Positions 15,695 through 23,252 of a stretch of 26,176 nt of DNA are shown one piece after another (position 1 is the stretch's first letter; each line of letters starts with the position of its first letter). Both the position numbers and the translations under genes were made by a program. A model generated the notes under the pieces. That model was given only the letters and a program-made list of their open reading frames with translations. It ran no database searches and had not been told where the DNA came from. The DNA comes from an uncultured Bacteroidales bacterium (GTDB lineage: Bacteria; Bacteroidota; Bacteroidia; Bacteroidales; WCHB1-69). The stretch lies in assembly GCA_937949745.1 (NCBI GenBank), contig CALECM010000030.1, positions 1 to 26,176 of the forward strand. Reading direction: 5' to 3'.

Positions 15695-16192
15695 ATGAAA
15701 AAAATCATCTTTCTAGTATTAGCCTTTTTGATTACTGTAAAAAGTTTTTCACAGGAATTTACAGTCCCAAAAAATTATGTAATTGAAACAAAAGAAGACT
15801 ACAAGGCCTTGGAAAAGGATGTATTAGCTGCAATAGACTGGATATATACTACTCCTGTGAATGAACAAACTAAAAAACGGATCGAAGTAAACACTTTTTT
15901 AATGAAGTGGTTCACAGGCTCTCCGTACGTTCATCTGGAGATTAACACTAATGTAGTGAATTTCTTGGAGAATGGTGATCTCTTGATTATGTTTATGGCA
16001 GGTTGGACAAAATATTCGATAGAATCAGGAAATTACGATGATAAAACAGGAGGAACTATGGCAGGTATAGAAATGGCAATTGATTTTTATGAGAAAAACA
16101 AAAATTATCTGAAAAAAGATAAGAATATTGAGAAGTATATTAAAATGAGGGAAAATGGAACGCTGAAGAATTATATAGAAAAAAATTCATAA
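15695..16192 (+). CDS. Small secreted protein of unknown function
   Basis: This is a 165-residue protein with a clear Sec signal peptide (MKKIIFLVLAFLITVKSFSQ, cleavage after SFSQ). There is no sorting domain or lipobox, so it is probably periplasmic. The mature part is Lys-, Glu- and Asn-rich. It has an NTFLMKWFTGSPYVHLE segment, a hydrophobic DLLIMFMAGWTKY stretch, and a helical C-terminus. I do not recognise the family. The gene is more AT-rich in look than its neighbours and has its own promoter with a long leader. A decayed gene follows on the same strand, which suggests a locus that has been rearranged or acquired (inference). Confidence 0.75.
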   Translation: MKKIIFLVLAFLITVKSFSQEFTVPKNYVIETKEDYKALEKDVLAAIDWIYTTPVNEQTKKRIEVNTFLMKWFTGSPYVHLEINTNVVNFLENGDLLIMFMAGWTKYSIESGNYDDKTGGTMAGIEMAIDFYEKNKNYLKKDKNIEKYIKMRENGTLKNYIEKNS

Positions 16193-16213
16193 GCTACTAT
16201 ATCATGTCAGTAG

Positions 16214-16545
16214 TTTAGTGGGGCAGAATTGGTAAGAATTTATTTGCGTGTCCATAGTAAAGATCCATATTATCATATAAGCAATTATAAAGGATTAATA
16301 ATCGGTTAGGGTTTGAAATTGAGAAAAGCCGAATTATAGGAATAGCAAAAAAGGAGTCGTAGTTAAAAATGCGGAACAACAATCTGTACTTAAATGGCTC
16401 ACGAACAGTAGTGCAAATGGTGGAACGACCACGCACCCGATTGGAATATTAGTAATATATGATTGATGAAAATGGAAATTTTACTCATTATTTCGGACCT
16501 TCCATATCGCCATTCGATAAAGGATTTCTTAAAGACCTGAAGTGA
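16214..16545 (+). pseudogene. Decayed protein-coding fragment with three frameshifts
   Basis: Successive coding-like segments lie end to end on the plus strand in changing frames. Frame 1 (16214-16306) reads ...AELVRIYLRVHSKDPYY. Frame 2 (16312-16359) reads FEIEKSRIIGIAKKES, and an upstream part overlaps frame 1. Frame 3 (16353-16463) reads ...NAEQQSVLKWLTNSS and HPIGILVIYD. The last segment (16465-16545) reads DENGNFTHYFGPSISPF and ends in TGA. The switch near 16347-16352 falls in an A run. Together they would give about 108 residues with no start codon, so the 5' end is missing. I do not recognise the product. The alternative is that this is chance open sequence. Confidence 0.45.
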
Positions 16546-16662
16546 TCCGAACATCAATGACCGTTAACTATCCTAAATAGGAATTAAATCCATTAAAGGT
16601 TTATGTTTTACGAAGCCTTTTTATTTTTATCTATTTTCTTTTTTATCTATTCAAAAAATAGA

Positions 16663-16670
16663 TATTTTTG
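16663..16670 (+). promoter_or_regulatory. -7 promoter element of fabD
   Basis: TATTTTTG ends 27 bases before the ATG at 16698. It overlaps a possible upstream TTG start (16668), which argues against that longer start. Confidence 0.6.
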
Positions 16671-16697
16671 CAACTCAAAATTAACAAAAACTGTATT

Positions 16698-17573
16698 ATG
16701 AAAGCTTATGTTTTTCCGGGACAGGGAGCCCAATATCCGGGTATGGGATTACCGTTGTATGAACAATATCCGTTGGCTAAAGAACTTTTCGATAAAGCGG
16801 ACCAACTGCTGGGTTTTTCAATTACGGATGTCATGTTTAAAGGTACGGATGCGGACCTTAAAGAAACGAAAGTGACACAGCCTGCTATCTTTTTACATTC
16901 TGTTATAGCCTGTAAAATACTGGCGGACGAGGTTCCGGATATGGTAGCCGGACATTCGCTGGGAGAGTTTTCCGCATTGGTAATTAACGGTACTCTGGAA
17001 TTTGAGGATGCGCTGTTGTTGGTATCCAAGCGCGCTATGGCTATGCAAAAAGCATGTGAACTTACACCTTCCGGTATGGCAGTGGTTATTGGTTTCGATG
17101 ATCAAAAGACCCGGGAAATATGCGCTTCCATTGATGAAGTAGTAGTTCCCGCCAATTATAATTCTCCGGGTCAATTGGGTATATCAGGATCTTTAAAGGG
17201 AATAGAACTGGCATCGGAAGCTTTAAAAACCGCGGGAGCCAAAAGAGTGATCCCGCTCAATGTAAGCGGAGCATTCCATTCGCCGTTAATGTTGCCGGCC
17301 CAGGAAGAACTGGCGAAAGCCATTGAACAAACCCGTTTCAATACTCCTCTTTGTCCCGTTTATCAAAATGCCACGGCTACACCTTCTACGGATCCCGGAG
17401 AAATTAAAAATAACCTCATTATGCAATTAACCGCGCCGGTATTGTGGACCGAAACCATACGTAACATGGTGAAAGACGGGGCTACCCAATTTGTGGAATT
17501 CGGTCCGGGTGAAGTATTGCAGGGATTGATTAAAAAAATTGACGACGGAGTCGAAACAACCGGTAAAAAGTAA
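16698..17573 (+). CDS. fabD: Malonyl-CoA:acyl carrier protein transacylase
   Basis: This enzyme transfers malonyl groups from CoA to ACP for fatty acid chain elongation in the cytoplasm. The 291-residue length is usual. The motifs are FPGQGAQYPGMG (6-17), the nucleophile elbow GHSLGE (85-90, Ser87), Arg112 in SKRAMAM, and the catalytic His194 in GAFHSPLM. GPGEVLQGL lies near the C-terminus. The start at 16698 is chosen because the upstream in-frame TTG lies within the -7 box. The gene stands alone, and no other fab gene is adjacent. No clear terminator follows. Confidence 0.96.
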   Translation: MKAYVFPGQGAQYPGMGLPLYEQYPLAKELFDKADQLLGFSITDVMFKGTDADLKETKVTQPAIFLHSVIACKILADEVPDMVAGHSLGEFSALVINGTLEFEDALLLVSKRAMAMQKACELTPSGMAVVIGFDDQKTREICASIDEVVVPANYNSPGQLGISGSLKGIELASEALKTAGAKRVIPLNVSGAFHSPLMLPAQEELAKAIEQTRFNTPLCPVYQNATATPSTDPGEIKNNLIMQLTAPVLWTETIRNMVKDGATQFVEFGPGEVLQGLIKKIDDGVETTGKK

Positions 17574-17833
17574 TTTTGTTTAATCAAAAATGTAATCCTC
17601 TAATTATCAAATCAAAAATTTATCAACGTTATTTTGTTAGTATTAATTATTAAATTTTAGGATACGTACGATAGCAAATATATATTTTAGCTACCGAGTG
17701 ATATATCTTCCTCTGTTTTTTTAACTATCGCAAACTCAATATTTTATCTCTGTAACTCAAGTCGCTAATATGTATTATAACAGTAAGGATCCCTCAATTT
17801 CACCAGTAATAAATAATATTTGCAGCTTATCGT

Positions 17834-20566
17834 ATGAATAATGAATTATCGCTTTTCGGAGATCATGAGACCGTAGAAACAGCCTCAAATGTGGAAGTCC
17901 CACCATCAGCAACAACTTTAATCTCTTCAAGGGATTCCGTGCTGGAGAAGTTAACCGGAATGATCCGGGAGGATATCGATGCCGAAGAGGAACTATTAAA
18001 AAAAGAAGGAGTAGAAACGAAATTGGATAAAGAAACTAAACCAGAAAAAAAGGCTTTCACTAAACAGGAAGTCTTCAAAGATGCAGTGGCTTATTTTAAA
18101 GGTGATGAGCTGGCTGCAGGTGTATGGATAGACAAATATGCCCTGAAAAACGAAGACGGTGAATTGCTGGAAAGAACGCCGGATGATATGCACCGGAGAT
18201 TGGCGCGCGAATTTGCCCGTATTGAGAAAAAATACAGTAATCCGATGGATGAAGAATTGATTTTCTCTTTACTAAAGGATTTTAAATATATTATTCCACA
18301 GGGAAGTCCTATGGCCGGTATAGGTAACGATTACCAGATATCCTCTTTATCCAACTGTTTTGTAATAGGTAATGAAGGTGATTCGGATTCTTACGGCGGC
18401 ATTATGAAAATGGACGAAGAACAGGTCCAGTTGATGAAACGTCGCGGTGGGGTAGGCCATGACCTTTCCCATATACGTCCTTCGGGAAGCCATGTTAAAA
18501 ATTGCGCCCTTACGTCTACGGGAGTCGTTCCGTTTATGGAAAGATATTCCAATTCAACCAGGGAAGTGGCACAGGATGGCCGTCGTGGCGCTCTGATGCT
18601 TTCCATATCAATCAAACATCCTGATGCGGAGAAATTTATCGATGCGAAAATGACCGACGGCAAGATCACAGGAGCCAATGTTTCGGTCCGGATCGATGAT
18701 GAATTTATGGAATGCGTTAAAAGCGGTAAACCTTATGTGCAACAATATCCTGTTGACTCCGACAATCCGACCGTGAAAAAAGAGATTGACGCGGCACATC
18801 TTTGGGATAAGATTATTTTTAATGCATGGAAATCAGCCGAACCGGGTGTGCTATTCTGGGATACCATCCATCGGGAAGCGATTCCTGATTGTTATGTCGA
18901 GGAAGGTTTTACAACCGTATCTACCAATCCCTGCGGGGAGATCCCGTTGTGTCCTTATGACAGTTGCCGGCTTCTGGCATTGAACCTGTACAGTTATGTG
19001 GACAACCCGTTCAGCGAACAGGCCACATTCAATATGCCGCTGTTCAAACAGCATGTGCAATATGCCCAAAGACTTATGGATGACCTTATCGATCTCGAAG
19101 CGGAAAAGATCGACGGTATTATTGAAAAGGTCGCTTCGGATCCCGAAACCAATGATGTGAAAAGGGTAGAATGGGAATTGTGGCATAAAATCAAAAATAA
19201 AACGTTGCAGGGAAGACGTACCGGATTAGGGATTACGGCAGAAGGAGATATGCTTGCGGCGCTGGATATCCGTTACGGTTCAGACCATGGCAATGCTTTT
19301 TCTACGGAAGTTCACAAACAACTGGCGCTCTCAGCTTACCGTTCTTCGGTAACTTTGGCCCGTGAAAGAGGACCATTTCCTATTTACAGTTGTATTAAAG
19401 AAGGAAAAAATCCGTTTATCAACAGGTTGAAAGAAGCCGACGAAAAATTATATGAGGATATGATCCGTTTCGGCCGCAGGAATATTGCCTTACTGACTAT
19501 TGCTCCCACCGGAAGCGTGAGTATTTGTACCCAGACTACTTCCGGGATTGAACCCGCTTTCAATGTGGTTTATAAAAGAAGAAGGAAAGTCAACCCGAAT
19601 GACCTGAATAACCGGAAAACTTTCCGGGATATGACCGGGGATTATTTCGAAGAATATATGGTTTTTCATCCCAAGTTTCTGGTATGGGCGGAAAAAAACG
19701 GATATTCCAAAACGGATTTGGAAGAAATGAATGACCAGGAGATCAAAACTTTAGTGGAGAAATCTCCCTATTATAAATCTACGGCAGCAGATACGGATTA
19801 TCTCAAAAAGGTTGAATTACAGGGATCTATTCAGCAATGGGTGGACCACTCGATCTCGGTTACGATTAATCTGCCGGCGCAAACCACAAAAGAAACAGTA
19901 GGGCAACTATATATCAAGGCCTGGGAATCCGCCTGTAAAGGTATGACGGTATACCGCGAAGGTTCCCGCGACGGTGTATTGAATTCAGCTACTTCCGATA
20001 AAAAAACGGAAGAACCTAAGAATCTTAAACGACCTAAAGAATTAAAAGCGGAGATTATCCGTTTTAAAAATAATACGGAAGACTGGATCGCATTTATCGG
20101 GATGAGGGATGGTAAACCTTACGAGATTTTTACCGGTAAGACCGAGGATGACCGCTTTCCGGTCCCGAAATGGCTGGAAAGAGGCAATATTATCAAAGTG
20201 AGAAATGAAGACGGAACAAAATCCTATGATTTTCAATATTTTGATAAAGATGGCTATGAAGTGATCATGCGTGGCTTATCCCGCTCTTTTAATCCGGAAT
20301 TCTGGAATTATGCCAAAATGATCTCAGCATTACTTCGCCATGATATTCCATTGGAAAACGTGATCAATATTATTTCCGGTCTTAACTTCAGGGAAGACAG
20401 TATTAATTCATGGAGGAACGGTGTAATCAGGGCATTAAAAAAATGTGTCCAGGACGGCACCAAACAAAAAGGAGCGGTTTGTCCCAAATGCAATGAAGAA
20501 AATACGATGGAATTTAAGGAAGGATGCCTTACCTGTTCCAAATGCGGTTATTCCAAATGCGGATAG
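17834..20566 (+). CDS. nrdJ: Adenosylcobalamin-dependent (class II) ribonucleotide reductase
   Basis: This enzyme reduces ribonucleotides to deoxyribonucleotides using a B12-derived thiyl radical, independent of oxygen. It has 910 residues. The substrate-site motif is NPCGEIPL (365-372) with radical Cys367. Cys175 (SLSNC) and Cys378 are the expected redox pair, and the 11-residue step from Cys367 to Cys378 matches class II enzymes. The loop APTGSVSIC...GIEPAF lies at about 557-576. The first about 75 residues are charged and low in complexity, without an evident ATP cone. A C-terminal extension ends in a cysteine cluster (CPKC 883-886, then C898, C901, C904, C909), probably zinc-ribbon or thiol shuttle. 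No cobalamin riboswitch is visible upstream. Confidence 0.95.
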   Translation: MNNELSLFGDHETVETASNVEVPPSATTLISSRDSVLEKLTGMIREDIDAEEELLKKEGVETKLDKETKPEKKAFTKQEVFKDAVAYFKGDELAAGVWIDKYALKNEDGELLERTPDDMHRRLAREFARIEKKYSNPMDEELIFSLLKDFKYIIPQGSPMAGIGNDYQISSLSNCFVIGNEGDSDSYGGIMKMDEEQVQLMKRRGGVGHDLSHIRPSGSHVKNCALTSTGVVPFMERYSNSTREVAQDGRRGALMLSISIKHPDAEKFIDAKMTDGKITGANVSVRIDDEFMECVKSGKPYVQQYPVDSDNPTVKKEIDAAHLWDKIIFNAWKSAEPGVLFWDTIHREAIPDCYVEEGFTTVSTNPCGEIPLCPYDSCRLLALNLYSYVDNPFSEQATFNMPLFKQHVQYAQRLMDDLIDLEAEKIDGIIEKVASDPETNDVKRVEWELWHKIKNKTLQGRRTGLGITAEGDMLAALDIRYGSDHGNAFSTEVHKQLALSAYRSSVTLARERGPFPIYSCIKEGKNPFINRLKEADEKLYEDMIRFGRRNIALLTIAPTGSVSICTQTTSGIEPAFNVVYKRRRKVNPNDLNNRKTFRDMTGDYFEEYMVFHPKFLVWAEKNGYSKTDLEEMNDQEIKTLVEKSPYYKSTAADTDYLKKVELQGSIQQWVDHSISVTINLPAQTTKETVGQLYIKAWESACKGMTVYREGSRDGVLNSATSDKKTEEPKNLKRPKELKAEIIRFKNNTEDWIAFIGMRDGKPYEIFTGKTEDDRFPVPKWLERGNIIKVRNEDGTKSYDFQYFDKDGYEVIMRGLSRSFNPEFWNYAKMISALLRHDIPLENVINIISGLNFREDSINSWRNGVIRALKKCVQDGTKQKGAVCPKCNEENTMEFKEGCLTCSKCGYSKCG

Positions 20567-20597
20567 TCTTCTGATAATACCTTTTTTTGAATAAATA

Positions 20598-20631
20598 AAA
20601 GAAGGAGAGTCTTAAATTACTCTCCTTCTTT
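20598..20631 (+). terminator. Rho-independent terminator after nrdJ
   Basis: A 13-bp perfect stem (20598-20610 with 20619-20631, core GAAGGAGAGT/ACTCTCCTTC) has an 8-base loop. The T-tract is short because the stem ends in TTT before GTAT. Confidence 0.8.
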
Positions 20632-20689
20632 GTATATAAAAAAATCTTAAAAAGCCATTTTTATGTAAATGCTAAATTAAGAAATACCC

Positions 20690-20697
20690 TATCTTTG
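20690..20697 (+). promoter_or_regulatory. -7 promoter element of the sensor histidine kinase
   Basis: TATCTTTG lies 37 bases before the ATG at 20735, directly downstream of the nrdJ terminator. Confidence 0.6.
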
Positions 20698-20734
20698 CAA
20701 AGTTTATATTCTATTATTTATTAAATATTACCTG

Positions 20735-23026
20735 ATGAATCTCAAAAAACTCTTTTTTATTCTAACTCTACATTGTCTGTTTTTTCATCTTCAGGCTCGG
20801 GAATATAACATGCCCGAAGAATCTAAAAAAATCTTTATTCTGAATTCCTATCATCAAACAATGGAATGGTCCGTGGATGTGGAAGAAGGTTATAATAGCC
20901 TCATTGAGAATGCAAAATGTGAATTGTATATTGAATATATCGATAGTCGGCGTGTAAATTATCAGGAAGAAAGGGAAAGGCTATTAACGGATATTTTTAA
21001 TACGCTTTACCGGGATATTGAATTTGACCTGATAGTCCTGATAGATGATCCCGCCCTGTTTTTTTTTAATAATTATTATAAAGATATCGTATTTGCAAAA
21101 AATGTACCCCTTGTGGCTGCCGGTATCAATACCAGGGACCCTCGCGATTTTGAAAATCTCCAGGATATTACCATTGTTTATGAATCGGTATATGCCAAAG
21201 AGAATATCCTTCAGATAAAAGAATTTTTTCCGGATACGAAAAATATTTATGTTTTATTGGATCATTCTTTAAGCGGGCATTTATTCAGGATTGATATCGA
21301 GAAACAGATAGCAAATCTTGGAAATGAGGTTAAGGACATTAATTTTTATTTTAATGAAGATTTATCCTTTGCGGAGATCGTGCAAGAGATAAGTTCACTG
21401 CCGCCGCAAAGCGTATTGTTGGCCGGTACATATCACATTGATGGTAACCGGGTCTATTATCCTAAAAACGAAATCTTATCATCCATCAAGGAAGTAAAGG
21501 ATATTCCTATTTTTTCTTTACTGGATATATGGATGGCTCCGGAAATATTAGGAGGATATATGAACAGTGGAAATATCCAGGGCTATCTGGTTGGGAAAGA
21601 GATGATGGATAAGCTGGGTATATCTCATGGAGATATAGGAAGTAAAGAACTTAATGAAATACAAGGGATGTGGGCTTTTAGTTATCCGGAATTGGTCCGG
21701 TACAAATTGCTGGACCGGAAACTCCCGGATGATTCCACGATACTTTATACGGAAGATCCGCTTTCACGTAAACACCGCAAACTTTGGTACATCTTTTTGA
21801 TCTCTTCCATTATTTTGTTAATAGTCCTGATCATTATTTTTGCTTTTAATAAGGTCTTAAAAAAACGAGTGCGATCCAGTGTAAATGATTTGCAGCATGA
21901 GATCGATAAGTTTGAATTTTTCGTTTCCGAGATGCCCATAGGATATGTGGAAATGGATTATATGGGCAAAGTGGTGGACTGGAATAAGGCTGCCGAAAAT
22001 ATTTTCGGTTATCCTAAAAATGAAATATTGGGAAAAGACATGGTCCGGTTATTGCAAATAGAGGACGACGCCAAAACCGAACGTCTCGATATCCATGAAT
22101 TTGAAGCTAATGATACCGTGTACCGTTTTGCCTGTGCAACCACAAAGGATAATCGCAAAATACAGTGTGATTGGTATTTGACCCATTATTGCAAAGAAGG
22201 GACTTCCCCCCGTATTTTTGTTATGGTCATCGATATTACGGAAAAAGAAGAACTTCGGCAGAATCTGGAGAAGATGTTGACGAAAACCAAGGAGGTGATG
22301 CTGCAAAATGACCGCTATATGGCTTCTACCATGCATGATCTGAAAAATTTGGTGCTTCCCATTGTTGCTTACTCGGAAGTATTGCTTGTGGAAAATATTT
22401 CCCAGGAAAGAATTAAATCCTTCACGGAATATTTAAATAAAAGCGCTACGAGTTTGGTCGATATTTTTAATGAGATGCTGGACTTCAGTAAGATCAGGAA
22501 TAAGCTGATGAATGTGGAGCCTGAACATTTTAATATCCGTAACAAGATTGAAGATCTGCTGATTATTATGGAAGGTAGTTTTACCCAGAAAAATATTGAG
22601 GTACGGAATGAAGTGGAAAAAAGCCGGGAATTATATGCCGATTCCGAAATGATCACTTCAGTACTGCTTAATTTATTGAGTAATGCGGTGAAGTTCACGC
22701 ATCACGGAGGTTTGATTATTATTTCAGGCCGGAAGCTGGAAGGAGATCTGTTTGAAATCAGGGTGAAAGATAACGGAGTAGGGATTAAGGACCAGGATAT
22801 GGAAAACTTATTTTCAAGCGATAAGTATTTTACGACCAAAGGTACGGACGGAGAAGTCGGGACCGGCTTGGGATTGGTACTGGCCAAAGAGTTGATCGAG
22901 AAAAATAACGGAACGATCCATGTGGAAAATAATCCGGAAGGACAGGGAACCACTTTCTCTTTTATATTGCCGACACATCCTGATCATGATGACATGACCC
23001 ATGATAATGAGTCGATGGATCTTTAA
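20735..23026 (+). CDS. Membrane sensor histidine kinase with ABC-substrate-binding-like sensor and PAS domain
   Basis: This is a 763-residue protein. A signal sequence (1-21) precedes a periplasmic domain (about 30-340) that starts KKIFILNSYHQTMEW and resembles the ABC substrate-binding-like sensors found in some histidine kinases. One transmembrane helix (about 350-371) leads to a PAS domain (about 391-500). The HisKA region carries the phospho-acceptor His534 in STMHDLKNLV. The HATPase domain has the N box NLLSNAVKF (Asn650), DNGVGI (679-684) and GTGLGL (709-714). It should sense a periplasmic ligand and phosphorylate a response regulator. No receiver domain is fused and no response regulator gene is adjacent, so its partner is elsewhere. 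Confidence 0.9.
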   Translation: MNLKKLFFILTLHCLFFHLQAREYNMPEESKKIFILNSYHQTMEWSVDVEEGYNSLIENAKCELYIEYIDSRRVNYQEERERLLTDIFNTLYRDIEFDLIVLIDDPALFFFNNYYKDIVFAKNVPLVAAGINTRDPRDFENLQDITIVYESVYAKENILQIKEFFPDTKNIYVLLDHSLSGHLFRIDIEKQIANLGNEVKDINFYFNEDLSFAEIVQEISSLPPQSVLLAGTYHIDGNRVYYPKNEILSSIKEVKDIPIFSLLDIWMAPEILGGYMNSGNIQGYLVGKEMMDKLGISHGDIGSKELNEIQGMWAFSYPELVRYKLLDRKLPDDSTILYTEDPLSRKHRKLWYIFLISSIILLIVLIIIFAFNKVLKKRVRSSVNDLQHEIDKFEFFVSEMPIGYVEMDYMGKVVDWNKAAENIFGYPKNEILGKDMVRLLQIEDDAKTERLDIHEFEANDTVYRFACATTKDNRKIQCDWYLTHYCKEGTSPRIFVMVIDITEKEELRQNLEKMLTKTKEVMLQNDRYMASTMHDLKNLVLPIVAYSEVLLVENISQERIKSFTEYLNKSATSLVDIFNEMLDFSKIRNKLMNVEPEHFNIRNKIEDLLIIMEGSFTQKNIEVRNEVEKSRELYADSEMITSVLLNLLSNAVKFTHHGGLIIISGRKLEGDLFEIRVKDNGVGIKDQDMENLFSSDKYFTTKGTDGEVGTGLGLVLAKELIEKNNGTIHVENNPEGQGTTFSFILPTHPDHDDMTHDNESMDL

Positions 23027-23211
23027 ATGATTGATATATTGTGTTATATGGCTTGAATATACAGCTGTTAAGATTATATGACATAAGAGATCCGGACCCT
23101 TTACATTTTAATTAGTGAATTTTAAGTTATTTAATGCCAATATTTTATTTTTTTTATCTTAGAAATGGCTTCGGTAAACCGATAAAAAAATTTAAATTAA
23201 GTCTTTTTATG

Positions 23212-23219
23212 TATCTTTG
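23212..23219 (+). promoter_or_regulatory. -7 promoter element of the adhesin-like T9SS protein
   Basis: TATCTTTG lies 33 bases before the ATG at 23253. The kinase gene upstream has no visible terminator, so read-through is possible. Confidence 0.6.
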
Positions 23220-23252
23220 TACAAAATTTTAGTCATTTAAAATGTATTTATC

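Noticed and set aside
16668..16697. Ten-codon N-terminal extension of FabD from a TTG
   Set aside because: The TTG lies in the -7 box. The ATG at 16698 starts the conserved MKAYVFPGQG.
17671..17735. CGATAG/CTATCG inverted pair and AT palindrome upstream of nrdJ, considered as an NrdR box or riboswitch
   Set aside because: The arms are only six bases and widely spaced. The palindrome does not match the NrdR consensus well and no second box at helical spacing is seen.
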